Positions 5,021 to 13,282 of a stretch of DNA of 22,745 nt are shown one piece after another. A model generated the notes under the pieces. That model had not been told where the DNA came from and did not search any database. It worked only from the letters and a program-made list of their open reading frames with translations. Every line of letters begins with the position of its first letter. The first letter of the stretch is position 1. Origin of the DNA: an uncultured Lachnospiraceae bacterium. Lineage in GTDB: Bacteria > Bacillota > Clostridia > Lachnospirales > Lachnospiraceae. Location of the stretch: NCBI GenBank assembly GCA_947382415.1, contig CANCYO010000048.1, positions 1-22,745 of the forward strand, given 5' to 3'. The position numbers and the translations under genes were made by a program.

Positions 5021-7573
5021 ATGGAAAAGAGTGGGGCAAAGCAGAATGGCACTTTGAGGTTCATTCAGGTTGGTCTGGTTGTTCTGATTATCTGTTCCGC
5101 GATGATATTCATGTATATGAATATACAAATCAAATCCCTGAATGAAGACGCGATGGAAAGAGTGGGATTTGTCTATACGGCAGGTTTGTCCAGACAGATG
5201 GTGCTTCACGCAAATACTTATTTTGAAAGTAATTTCAGCATTCAGAAGGATGCTATAAAGGAGGCACAGAAGAGGCCTGAAGGCAAGCAGAAGGAGTATA
5301 TGAAAGATGCATTGCAGAGGAGCGGCTACCCCTATGTTGCGTTGTATACTACTGACGGACAGATGGAGGTACTTTATGGCGACAAGGATTATGCAATCTA
5401 TGATGAAAATATTGCGAATGGTGCACTGAAGGCGCATAGCGACATCGTCATTCTGATGCATAATACCCAAGAGGACAGGATAATCGGTATGATGGAGACC
5501 CAGAATTTTGTTCTGGACGGTACGGAGTATTTGGGAAGCGTATGTGGAGTATTGCCGGAGGCGGTCAATGACAGATTGTCCCTGTCAAGCGACAGCACAA
5601 TGGTCTTTTCTTACATTATCAGACGGGACGGGCATTTTGTAGTTCGGAGTGAAGGCGCCTTTCGTGAGTCTTATTTTGACCGGCTTCGCGAGGAATATCA
5701 AGATTATAGAGGGCTGACGGTGGAAGATTACATCCAGCAGCTGAGCACTGCGATGGAGCAGGGAGATACTTATGAACTGGTATTTAAAAAGGATGGGGAG
5801 AGGTATCTGATGTATGCCACCAGTATGTCCTATTCGGAATGGTATCTGGTGACGATCATTCCCTATTCGCAGCTTGAGAGCATCCTCGGAGAGAATAATA
5901 CGCAGAGAAATCATGTAGTCTGGCTGTGCGCATTGCTGCTCTGTGCTGTTTACGGCATTGTATTTTTCCTGTATATCCGGGTATCCAGACGGCAGATCAA
6001 AGTGTTGGAGGAGTTGGAGAAGGAGGCGGTTGCGGCCAGCAAGGCCAAGAGTGAATTCCTGTCCAACATGAGCCACGATATCCGCACGCCTATGAACGCT
6101 ATTATCGGTATGACCAATATTGCCAGTTCCAATCTGGACAATCGTGATAAAACGGAAGAATGCCTTAAGAAGATATCTCAGGCCAGCAGCCATCTGCTCA
6201 GTCTGATCAATGATGTGCTGGATATGTCCAAGATCGAGAGCGGGAAAATGACGCTTTCCATTACTCAGATGTCTCTTCGCAGAAGTATGGAAAACCTCGT
6301 AATGATGATACAGCCCCAGATCAAGAGTAAACGCCAGAAGTTTGATATTTATATTCAGAATATTATATCCGAGGAGATATACTGTGATAATCTGCGGCTG
6401 AATCAGATCATTATAAATCTGTTGTCCAATGCTGTCAAATACACGCCTGAAGGGGGAAGTATTTCTCTGGTGCTGACCCAGGAGCCGTCTCTGTTGGGAG
6501 AGGAGTATGTCAGAAACCATATCAAAGTCAAAGACAATGGTATCGGTATGACGGAGGAGTTTAAAAATACTATCTTTGACGCTTTTACGCGGGAGGACAG
6601 GACCTGTGTGAAAAAGGCGGAGGGAACCGGTCTGGGACTGGCCATTGCGAAACGGATTGTGGAGACTATGGGCGGAAGTATCGAAGTGGACAGTGAGCCG
6701 AATCATGGCAGTGAATTCCATGTAACGCTGGATCTGAAAAAGGGCGATGTAGATGAGCAGCATATGACGCTGGAGAATCTGCGAGCATTAGTTGTAGATG
6801 ATGATGAGGAATTGTGTAAGAGCACACAGTACGCGCTGACAGAGATTCATGTGGATGCGGATTATGTCACCAGCGGCAGAGAGGCGGTGGATAGGATCAA
6901 AGCAAATCCTGACTGCTATGACGTGGTGTTGCTGGATTGGCAGATGCCGGGGATGAACGGTGTGGAGACTGCCCGGGAGATCACGCAAAATGTCAAAAAG
7001 GATATGCCCCTCCTGCTGATGTCCGCATATGATTGGGCGGATTGTGCAGAGGAGGCCAAGAGTGCGGGAATCAGGGGCTTTATACCAAAGCCGCTCTTCA
7101 AGTCCACACTGTTTTTCGGAATCAGACAGCATGTTGTGAAGGACGAGGAACTGGCAAAGACACAGGAGACCGACAAGGCCAGTTGGAATGGAGAGAGAAT
7201 CCTCCTGGCTGAGGATAATGATCTGAATGCGGAGATTGCCATGGAGATTCTCACCAAGAGCGGTCTTTCAGTGGATTGGGTCGAAAACGGCAGACTGTGT
7301 GTGGAGAAGTTCAGCGCGTCTGAGGAGGGATATTATGACGTTATTTTGATGGATATCCGTATGCCTGAGATGGACGGGTATGAGGCATCCACCAAGATAC
7401 GGGCTCTTGACAGGGACGACTCAGATATCCCTATTATCGCCATGACGGCGGATGCTTTTGCGGAGGATGTGGCGAAGGCGCTGAAATGCGGTATGAATGG
7501 GCATATTGCGAAGCCCATTGATGTACAGACATTGTTTTACGCACTGAAGGAGCAGATGGGAAACAAGGCATAA
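5021..7573 (+). CDS. Hybrid sensor histidine kinase with two receiver domains
   Basis: 850 residues. Membrane segment 1 (about 16-37), an extracellular region to about 300 with the length and look of a Cache-type sensor, membrane segment 2 (about 302-323), a HisKA domain with phospho-acceptor H352 (MSHDIRTPMN), and an ATPase domain with N-box N466/N470, G1 DNGIGM from D505 and G2 GTGLGLAI about 533. Receiver 1 has its phospho-site at D639 (LDWQMPG); receiver 2 has D778 (MDIRMPEMDG). With no HPt domain, phosphate may pass to a separate protein. I chose the ATG at 5021 after AAAGGAG; the upstream TTG at 4970 overlaps a TATAAT sequence. The REC/HD-GYP gene follows after 38 bp, a likely output partner. 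The region 4861-5020 holds no gene, only that -10-like box at 4965-4970 with no clear -35. Confidence 0.93.
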   Translation: MEKSGAKQNGTLRFIQVGLVVLIICSAMIFMYMNIQIKSLNEDAMERVGFVYTAGLSRQMVLHANTYFESNFSIQKDAIKEAQKRPEGKQKEYMKDALQRSGYPYVALYTTDGQMEVLYGDKDYAIYDENIANGALKAHSDIVILMHNTQEDRIIGMMETQNFVLDGTEYLGSVCGVLPEAVNDRLSLSSDSTMVFSYIIRRDGHFVVRSEGAFRESYFDRLREEYQDYRGLTVEDYIQQLSTAMEQGDTYELVFKKDGERYLMYATSMSYSEWYLVTIIPYSQLESILGENNTQRNHVVWLCALLLCAVYGIVFFLYIRVSRRQIKVLEELEKEAVAASKAKSEFLSNMSHDIRTPMNAIIGMTNIASSNLDNRDKTEECLKKISQASSHLLSLINDVLDMSKIESGKMTLSITQMSLRRSMENLVMMIQPQIKSKRQKFDIYIQNIISEEIYCDNLRLNQIIINLLSNAVKYTPEGGSISLVLTQEPSLLGEEYVRNHIKVKDNGIGMTEEFKNTIFDAFTREDRTCVKKAEGTGLGLAIAKRIVETMGGSIEVDSEPNHGSEFHVTLDLKKGDVDEQHMTLENLRALVVDDDEELCKSTQYALTEIHVDADYVTSGREAVDRIKANPDCYDVVLLDWQMPGMNGVETAREITQNVKKDMPLLLMSAYDWADCAEEAKSAGIRGFIPKPLFKSTLFFGIRQHVVKDEELAKTQETDKASWNGERILLAEDNDLNAEIAMEILTKSGLSVDWVENGRLCVEKFSASEEGYYDVILMDIRMPEMDGYEASTKIRALDRDDSDIPIIAMTADAFAEDVAKALKCGMNGHIAKPIDVQTLFYALKEQMGNKA

Positions 7574-7611
7574 CTGAATATTAATGTTGTCAACTCATTG
7601 GAGGGATCAGA

Positions 7612-8706
7612 ATGCAGAGTAAAGCGTTGATTGTGGATGATATCAGAATGAATCGTCAAATGTTGCTTGAAATCCTGCAGGATGAATATGAGGTTCTGCA
7701 GGCGGAGAATGGGAAACAGGCATTGCAGGTTCTGGAGGAATATCACAAAGAGATTGCGGTGGTGCTTCTGGATCTGGTGATGCCTGAGATGGACGGTTAC
7801 GGTGTCCTGACCGGAATGCGGGAGCGCAAATGGAAGGACAGGATTCCCGTACTCGTTATCAGCAGCGAGGAACAGGTGGAGGCCGAAGAAAAGTGTTTCC
7901 AATACGGAGTGTCTGATTTTATCAGGAAACCCTATCACAAGCAGATCGTCAAAACCAGAGTGAAAAATGTCGTAGATCTGTTCCAGTATAAAAACCGGCT
8001 GGAGGAGAAGGTGCGGCAGCAGACCTCCCAGTTGAGTTGGCAGAATGAGCTTTTGCGACAGCAGGCTGAAAAGCTCAGAAAAAACAATATGGAGATTATA
8101 GATGTTCTGGGCACTGTAGTTGAGAGCAGAAATCTGGAGAGCGGGCAGCATATTAAGCGGATTAAGGGATTCAGCACGATTCTGGCCCGTATGCTGATGG
8201 AGGCTTATCCCGAGTATGGCCTGACCGGAAAACGGGTGGATATGATATCTGCCGCCAGCGCGCTGCACGATGTGGGCAAGATCGCCATACCCGACTCCAT
8301 TCTCTTAAAACCGGGAAAGCTTACTCCTGAAGAGTATGAATATATGAAATCGCATTCCGTAAGAGGCTGTGAACTTGTGGAGAATATCAAGGATATCTGG
8401 GATGAGGAATATGCGAAGCTGAGTTATGATATCTGCCGTTATCACCATGAGCGGTACGACGGCAAAGGCTATCCAGATGGATTGGCGGGAGATGATATCC
8501 CCATTGCTGCACAGATCGTGTCGGTGGCGGATGTGTATGACGCGCTGGTCAGCAAGCGGGTTTATAAGGATGCCTATGGCAAGGAGCAGGCCTTCCGGAT
8601 GATTACCACCGGAGAGTGCGGTGTTTTTTCTCCCAAGCTGTTAAAATGCTTTAAAATGGTGAGAAAAAGTTTTGAACAGTTGGCTGACAGTCAGGTGGCG
8701 GTATAG
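7612..8706 (+). CDS. Response regulator with HD-GYP c-di-GMP phosphodiesterase output
   Basis: 364 residues. The receiver domain (1-120) has D54 as phospho-site (LDLVMPEMDG) and a lysine in FIRKPY. A coiled-coil linker rich in Gln, Glu and Lys (about 120-170) leads to the HD-GYP domain: H219-D220 in LHDVGK, then H278-H279-E-R-Y-D-G-K-G-Y-P-D-G-L (278-291), the complete signature of active enzymes that hydrolyse cyclic di-GMP. All metal-binding residues I can check are present. A GGAGGG site precedes the ATG. The gene follows the hybrid kinase by 38 bp on the same strand, so the pair likely converts an outside signal into a change of c-di-GMP level. It converges with the GHKL kinase gene, with only 20 bp between stops. 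Confidence 0.93.
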   Translation: MQSKALIVDDIRMNRQMLLEILQDEYEVLQAENGKQALQVLEEYHKEIAVVLLDLVMPEMDGYGVLTGMRERKWKDRIPVLVISSEEQVEAEEKCFQYGVSDFIRKPYHKQIVKTRVKNVVDLFQYKNRLEEKVRQQTSQLSWQNELLRQQAEKLRKNNMEIIDVLGTVVESRNLESGQHIKRIKGFSTILARMLMEAYPEYGLTGKRVDMISAASALHDVGKIAIPDSILLKPGKLTPEEYEYMKSHSVRGCELVENIKDIWDEEYAKLSYDICRYHHERYDGKGYPDGLAGDDIPIAAQIVSVADVYDALVSKRVYKDAYGKEQAFRMITTGECGVFSPKLLKCFKMVRKSFEQLADSQVAV

Positions 8707-8726
8707 GCTTAGTACGGCTAAATACG

Positions 8727-10001
8727 TTACATGGCAATGTAGAATGAGAAGACGCCGTTCTCAGCATGATAATTGTATACAGCGCCATACTTTTCACAGA
8801 ACGCGGCAATGGAGCGGGTGCCAAGCCCATGACCCTTCTCGGTGCAGACAGGGAGTCCGGCTTCATTGAAATCCACTCTGCCGCAGAAGGAATTTTCCAG
8901 TTTGAACATCAGGGTGGGACTGCCGATGCATTTGCAGTTGATAAAGCGTTGTTCAGGCTCCATGTTCCGGCATGCATTGATAGCGTTTTCCAGCGCATTT
9001 GCGAAGACTGTGGAGAGTTCGGCGGCTTCTGCGGGAAGTTTTTCGGGGAGGGTGATATCGGCATGTATGCGGATCCCCTCCTTTTCTGCCTGCTGAAGAT
9101 AGGAGGAGAATACGGCATCCAGAATTGGGTGGCTGCACCAATGCCGGATCTGACTTTCTTCCAGATGTGAGTCAGAGTTCATGGACAGGCGGAGAGCTTC
9201 GTCATATTGCTCTTCTTTTATAAGGGCGGATATAGCGCGCAGTTGATGGCGCAGATCGTGGCGCATGATGCGGAGCCGTTCCTCTGATTCCGTGGTCTGA
9301 GTCATGCGCTGTGTAATGGCGGCCGCCTGTACGCGCAGGAGGTTTTGCTCTGATTCCAGATAGAATATCTGCTGTTGGCGGTAAAGCACCTGAAAAATGT
9401 TCAGATACATAAGAGGCATCAATGCAAGCATAAGCAGCACAGCCGGTATATATTCCGGACGGGCTGTTACGATGACGGGAAAGTTGCTCATCAGCCAGAG
9501 CAGCGCATAGAACAGGGCGGAGATCAGCGCAAAGGCTCCCCATCCGGTGCGGATGGACTGCTGCAGCTTGTGATAAGGCTTTCGCAGATACCGGTAGGTG
9601 ATGAATTCCAGCGCGGGAAACGCAAGAAGGCGTATGAGGAACATGACGATAAAATGCCGTCCGGGAAGGAAAAAATCCGCGATGTTTGACAGGACGATCA
9701 CCTCCAGAGAAATGGTGTCCGTCAGGCAGAATGTAAAAAAGAATCGTCCATCCCGGTATTTGGCTACGATGAAGAAGAACAGAAGGCTGGGCAGTGTGCA
9801 GGTGACAGGAAAGATCTTTCCCATGGCCTCGGTCCCCAACAGGATCAGTCCGGCTACATTCACCACGATAAGCGGCAGCATGGTGATACAGGTCAGCATC
9901 AGAGTCTTACGTTTGTCAAAGCGTGATTCATACAGGAAGATAAACAGAACCAGAATATGGAACAGCGACCACATTATTGAAAGGTCTCGAAAAATAGTCA
10001 T
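8727..10001 (-). CDS. GHKL-domain sensor histidine kinase (AgrC-like)
   Basis: 424 residues. About six hydrophobic membrane segments fill residues 8-215, then a dimerisation helix with H248 in MRHDLRHQ, and an ATPase domain of the GHKL type with N-box FANALENAINAC and the glycine motif KGHGLGTRSI. This is the architecture of AgrC/ComD-type kinases that sense peptides in the membrane (family knowledge). The ATG at 10001 is one base past the TGA of the LytTR regulator gene (TGATATG), so the two are translationally coupled. A run of seven G lies just upstream of the start, within the end of the regulator gene. No AgrB- or AgrD-like gene is in the window, so the ligand is unknown. Confidence 0.92.
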   Translation of the reverse strand: MTIFRDLSIMWSLFHILVLFIFLYESRFDKRKTLMLTCITMLPLIVVNVAGLILLGTEAMGKIFPVTCTLPSLLFFFIVAKYRDGRFFFTFCLTDTISLEVIVLSNIADFFLPGRHFIVMFLIRLLAFPALEFITYRYLRKPYHKLQQSIRTGWGAFALISALFYALLWLMSNFPVIVTARPEYIPAVLLMLALMPLMYLNIFQVLYRQQQIFYLESEQNLLRVQAAAITQRMTQTTESEERLRIMRHDLRHQLRAISALIKEEQYDEALRLSMNSDSHLEESQIRHWCSHPILDAVFSSYLQQAEKEGIRIHADITLPEKLPAEAAELSTVFANALENAINACRNMEPEQRFINCKCIGSPTLMFKLENSFCGRVDFNEAGLPVCTEKGHGLGTRSIAAFCEKYGAVYNYHAENGVFSFYIAM

Positions 10002-10002
10002 A

Positions 10003-10752
10003 TCAGCGCCCCCCCAACCAATATTTCATCCATGCAGTTTTAAGCGGCGCATAGCCGGATTTTGGAATGGCCAGAGAGCTGCCGTTCAGAAAGACTACGT
10101 TTGATTTTTCCACTGCTTTGATCTGGCTCAGATTCAGGCAGAAGCTTGCTCCGCAGAGGTAGAAGCAGGAATTCTCAAGCAGAGGAGCCAGCTCGGAGGC
10201 AAATGAGCCGCGAAGAGTCAGACCGGTGAGCGAGCTGTTGTCGCTCAGATAGTAAGTGACTGAGCGGCTGCGCAGTTCCGCGTAGAGCAACTCGCCAAAA
10301 GGCAACAGATGGAGGCCTTCCCTGGTCTTGATCGGAAAGGATTCGAGATTCTTTTGTACGGCGGCCTTTCGGATGTTTTCGATCATGCGTCCCAGAACTT
10401 CACAGAGTTCTTCCCGGTTTACCGGTTTGAGCAGATAGTAAAAAGCCCGCACTTGATAGGAGTCCACTGCATATTCATCTGAACTGGTCAAATACACGAT
10501 CTCACAGCGGCTGTCCTGTTCTCGAAGCTGCTTTCCCAGTTCTATGCCATTTAATTCGGGCATGATTATATCCAGCAGATACACATCAAATGAAGTCTGA
10601 TTCCGCAGGCATTCCAAAAGTTCCTTGCCGGAACCAAAGACCCTGATCTGACCTGTCATATCAGGGAGCGTATTTAAATATTCCCGCAGGAGCGCCGCAA
10701 GCGCATCCCTCTCTTCGGGGTTATCATCACACAGGGCAAAACGCAGCAGCAT
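10003..10752 (-). CDS. LytTR-family response regulator
   Basis: 249 residues. The receiver domain has an acidic pocket D9-D10 and phospho-site D61 (LLDIIMPELNG), with a lysine in YYLLKPV. The C-terminal third (about 140-245) is a LytTR DNA-binding domain: an opening strand IKTREGLHLLPFGELLYAE and a later NLSQIKAVEKSNVVFLNG stretch. It is the partner of the GHKL kinase that starts one base after its stop. An AAGGAGAG site lies upstream of the ATG, in a 145-bp divergent gap shared with the OmpR-type operon. Such regulators bind imperfect direct repeats. Confidence 0.93.
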   Translation of the reverse strand: MLLRFALCDDNPEERDALAALLREYLNTLPDMTGQIRVFGSGKELLECLRNQTSFDVYLLDIIMPELNGIELGKQLREQDSRCEIVYLTSSDEYAVDSYQVRAFYYLLKPVNREELCEVLGRMIENIRKAAVQKNLESFPIKTREGLHLLPFGELLYAELRSRSVTYYLSDNSSLTGLTLRGSFASELAPLLENSCFYLCGASFCLNLSQIKAVEKSNVVFLNGSSLAIPKSGYAPLKTAWMKYWLGGR

Positions 10753-10780
10753 CTAAGGCTCTCCTTCATCATTATTATCA

Positions 10781-10819
10781 AAAAAATTCAATGATAAGAT
10801 AGTAAACAAAAAATTCAAT
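10781..10819. repeat. Direct repeat in the divergent intergenic gap
   Basis: AAAAAATTCAAT occurs at 10781-10792 and again at 10808-10819, a 27-bp period, between the LytTR regulator start and the OmpR-type operon promoter. It could be a regulator site, but the sequence is A-rich, and LytTR sites are usually spaced nearer 21-22 bp, so the meaning is open. Confidence 0.4.
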
Positions 10820-10841
10820 TGTGTCAAGTGTGAAAATCTCA

Positions 10842-10870
10842 TGGACAGGGAAAGCGGAATCTGATACTAT
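10842..10870 (+). promoter_or_regulatory. Candidate promoter of the OmpR-type regulator/kinase operon
   Basis: TGGACA (10842-10847), 17 bp, TACTAT (10865-10870): five of six and four of six consensus bases at ideal spacing. Transcription would begin about 20 bp before the regulator's ATG at 10898. No other pair in the gap fits better on this strand. Confidence 0.55.
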
Positions 10871-10897
10871 TTCAGTAAAAGATGAAGTGAGGCTGTT

Positions 10898-11584
10898 ATG
10901 AAGATTTTGATCGTAGAGGATGACAGGGCTTTAAATAATGGCATTGCTCTGTCTCTGCGCAGTGCGGAGACGGAGATTGTGCAGGCATATGATATCAGGG
11001 AGGCTCGCGGTTTGTTGGATCAGACTGTGAGCCTGATTCTTTTGGATGTGGGGCTTCCCGACGGCAGCGGTCTGGAACTGTGTCGGGAGATCCGGCAGGC
11101 GAAGGGTGCAGGGAGTGAGGCAGCCATTATCTTTCTGACAGCCAATGACATGGAATTTGATATTGTGGCGGGGTTGGATGCGGGAGCGGACGATTATATC
11201 ACAAAGCCTTTTTCGCTGGCGGTGCTGAGGGCCCGGATAGACGCGGTCCTGAGGCGCAACAGAGAATCCGGAGGTATGCCGGAGAGCAGTGTCTTTGAGC
11301 AGGACGGATTTTTGTTTGACTTTGACCGGATGTGTTTTTACTCGGAGGGGGAGATGGTGAGCCTGAGCAGGACGGAGCAGAGACTGTTAAAGATTCTGGT
11401 GTATAATCAGGGTATCACTCTGACCAGGGAGCGGCTCATGGAATGGGTGTGGCCGGACGGGACGGAGTATGTGGAGGAAAACGCCCTTTCCGTGACAGTG
11501 AGGCGGCTGAGGCAGAAACTGCCGGGTATACCCGTCAGGACAGTATATGGGATCGGTTATGTGTGGGAGAGAGGTTCATGTTAG
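10898..11584 (+). CDS. OmpR/PhoB-family response regulator
   Basis: 228 residues. The receiver domain has acidic residues E7-D8-D9, phospho-site D50 (LLDVGLPDG), and a lysine in DDYITKPF. The C-terminal winged helix (about 135-225) contains LSRTEQRLLKILV, LTRERLMEWVW, ALSVTVRRLRQKL and the closing GIGYVW. It forms an operon with the kinase gene, which begins inside its last codons (ATGTTAG), and stands ahead of an ABC transporter, the layout of Bce/Vra-type antimicrobial-peptide response modules (family knowledge). Its probable target is the repeat array before the ABC genes at 12507-12579. Confidence 0.94.
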   Translation: MKILIVEDDRALNNGIALSLRSAETEIVQAYDIREARGLLDQTVSLILLDVGLPDGSGLELCREIRQAKGAGSEAAIIFLTANDMEFDIVAGLDAGADDYITKPFSLAVLRARIDAVLRRNRESGGMPESSVFEQDGFLFDFDRMCFYSEGEMVSLSRTEQRLLKILVYNQGITLTRERLMEWVWPDGTEYVEENALSVTVRRLRQKLPGIPVRTVYGIGYVWERGSC

Positions 11585-12462
11585 TTTTGGAGGCGGTTAT
11601 TATCGGTATTCTGGCGGCGGCTCTGTGTTTTTTGTACTTTCGCACAGAGGCGGTGATGAACAGGCTGGAGCGCATGGTGGATGCGGCGTTGGAGGACAGG
11701 CTTTGGGAGGAGGAGTTCTCCGAGTCGAGACTCTCGCGTCTTGAGTCCAGGCTGTATCAATATCTCAGTGCGGGCAGGAGCGCAGCCGCACAGATAGAGA
11801 AGGAGAGGAATTCCATAAAGGAGTTGATCGGCGACATCAGTCATCAGACCAAGACGCCCATCGCCAATATTCTGCTTTATGCGCAGCTTCTGGCGGAGAG
11901 AGAGGAGCCGGCGGGCACGGCAGAGCTGGTCGATCAGCTTCAACGGCAGACACGGAAGCTGGATTTCCTGATTCAGTCGCTGGTGAAACTGTCCCGGTTG
12001 GAAAATGGGATTCTGGCGCTGACTCCCCGGAGGGAGAGTGTGGCGGAGCTGTTGGAGGGGCTGGATTATGAGCAGGCGGCGCGCAAAGGCGTGGAACTCG
12101 TGATCGAGCCGGATTCCGAATGCACGGCCGTGTTTGATCTCAAATGGACGTTGGAAGCTTTGTCCAATGTGGTGGATAATGCCGTGAAATACACGCCTGA
12201 GGGGGGCAGGGTATGCGTCAGGGTCAAGGCCTATGAGATGTTCGTGAGTATTCTGGTGGAGGACACCGGACGGGGAATAACGGAGGAGGAGAGCGCCAGA
12301 ATTTTTACGCGGTTTTACCGTTCGCCCCGGTCGGCGGCCGAGGAGGGAGTCGGAGTCGGCTTATATCTGGCCCGGGAGATCCTGCGCCGGGAGGGCGGCT
12401 ATATCAGGGTGAGATCAAAGCCGGGTGAGGGCAGCACCTTTTCGCTTTTTTTACCCGCATAG
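11578..12462 (+). CDS. Sensor histidine kinase with a single membrane segment
   Basis: 294 residues. One membrane helix (about 4-22), no extracellular domain, a coiled linker, phospho-acceptor H89 in GDISHQTKTP, then an ATPase domain with N-box NVVDNAVKYTPEGG, G1 DTGRGI and G2 GVGVGLYLA. The ATG at 11578 overlaps the regulator's stop codon; a longer frame from 11443 is only upstream read-through in the regulator gene. Kinases of this kind do not read a ligand themselves but depend on a partner, often a neighbouring ABC permease, as in Bce-type modules, although classical BceS has two membrane helices. The FtsX-type permease downstream is the obvious candidate. Confidence 0.92.
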   Translation: MLVLEAVIIGILAAALCFLYFRTEAVMNRLERMVDAALEDRLWEEEFSESRLSRLESRLYQYLSAGRSAAAQIEKERNSIKELIGDISHQTKTPIANILLYAQLLAEREEPAGTAELVDQLQRQTRKLDFLIQSLVKLSRLENGILALTPRRESVAELLEGLDYEQAARKGVELVIEPDSECTAVFDLKWTLEALSNVVDNAVKYTPEGGRVCVRVKAYEMFVSILVEDTGRGITEEESARIFTRFYRSPRSAAEEGVGVGLYLAREILRREGGYIRVRSKPGEGSTFSLFLPA

Positions 12463-12506
12463 AAACTGACGCCAGGACTGATCAGATAAAAATCTGTCAA
12501 AACTGT

Positions 12507-12579
12507 AAGGATTGAGAAAGAATTGAGTAAGAAACTTCTGATATGCTTCTGATAAGATCCTGATAGGATTCTGCCAGGA
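12507..12579 (+). repeat. Array of 11-bp phased imperfect repeats before the ABC genes
   Basis: Two units of one kind, AAGGATTGAGA (12507-12517) and AAGAATTGAGT (12518-12528), then four of another: TTCTGATATGC (12536-12546), TTCTGATAAGA (12547-12557), TCCTGATAGGA (12558-12568), TTCTGCCAGGA (12569-12579). The constant 11-bp step puts every unit on the same face of the helix, the geometry of OmpR-family regulator sites. No clear -35/-10 pair could be fixed in the gap. The rest of the 142-bp gap holds no gene. Confidence 0.65.
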
Positions 12580-12604
12580 TCAAAAAACAGTCAGGAGGTC
12601 ACAT

Positions 12605-13282
12605 ATGTCAATATTACAGATCAGTAATCTGAAAAAGTATTACGGCAGCGGCGAGACGGTGGTGAAGGCTTTGGACGGCGTGAGCTTTTCCGTGGAGGAC
12701 GGGGAGTTCGTGGCTGTAGTCGGCACGTCCGGCAGCGGGAAGAGTACGCTGCTGCACATGATGGGCGGTTTGGACAGACCTACGGAGGGGAATGTGTCTG
12801 TTTCCGGGGTCGATATTTTTGCCATGAAGGATGACGCACTTACGATTTTCAGGCGGCGCAAGATCGGATTTATCTTCCAGAGCTATAATCTGGTGCCGGT
12901 GTTGAATGTCTATGAGAATGTCACGCTTCCCATCGGCCTGGACGGCAATCAGGCGGACAAAGCCTATCTGGATGAGATCATCAGGACGCTGGGCCTTGAG
13001 AACAAGCTGCAGAGCCTGCCAAACCAGCTCTCCGGAGGACAGCAGCAGAGAGTAGCCATCGCCCGTGCGCTGGCGTCAAAGCCAGCCATCATTCTGGCGG
13101 ATGAACCTACAGGCAATCTGGACAGCAAGACCGGAATGGATGTCATGGGACTTTTGAAGATGACGGGAGAAAAGTTCAGACAGACCATAGTGATGATCAC
13201 CCACAACGAGGAGATGGCGCAGATGGCGGACCGCATCATCCGGATTGAGGACGGAAGGATCGTGGGTGACGGCGATGTATAA
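12605..13282 (+). CDS. ABC transporter ATP-binding protein (MacB/LolD/Bce type)
   Basis: 225 residues, one nucleotide-binding domain. Walker A GTSGSGKST (40-48), Q-loop in IFQSYNLVP (about 90-98), signature LSGGQQQR (142-149), Walker B ILADE with catalytic E167, D-loop GNLD, and the switch histidine in MITHNEEMA. This is the three-component export/resistance type that pairs with FtsX permeases. An AGGAGG site sits before the ATG. The permease ATG lies inside its last codons (GATGTATAA), so translation is coupled. It probably powers a transporter acting on membrane-active peptides or lipids rather than import; no solute-binding protein is nearby. Confidence 0.95.
   Translation: MSILQISNLKKYYGSGETVVKALDGVSFSVEDGEFVAVVGTSGSGKSTLLHMMGGLDRPTEGNVSVSGVDIFAMKDDALTIFRRRKIGFIFQSYNLVPVLNVYENVTLPIGLDGNQADKAYLDEIIRTLGLENKLQSLPNQLSGGQQQRVAIARALASKPAIILADEPTGNLDSKTGMDVMGLLKMTGEKFRQTIVMITHNEEMAQMADRIIRIEDGRIVGDGDV

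Noticed and set aside
5585..6763. Long minus-strand open frame (392 codons) inside the hybrid kinase gene
   Set aside because: It is antisense to well-conserved kinase domains and lacks protein-like features; a shadow.
13245..13274. TTG start for the FtsX permease inside the ATPase gene
   Set aside because: The ATG at 13275 overlaps the ATPase stop in the usual coupled way, and the extra ten residues look like ATPase-gene read-through.
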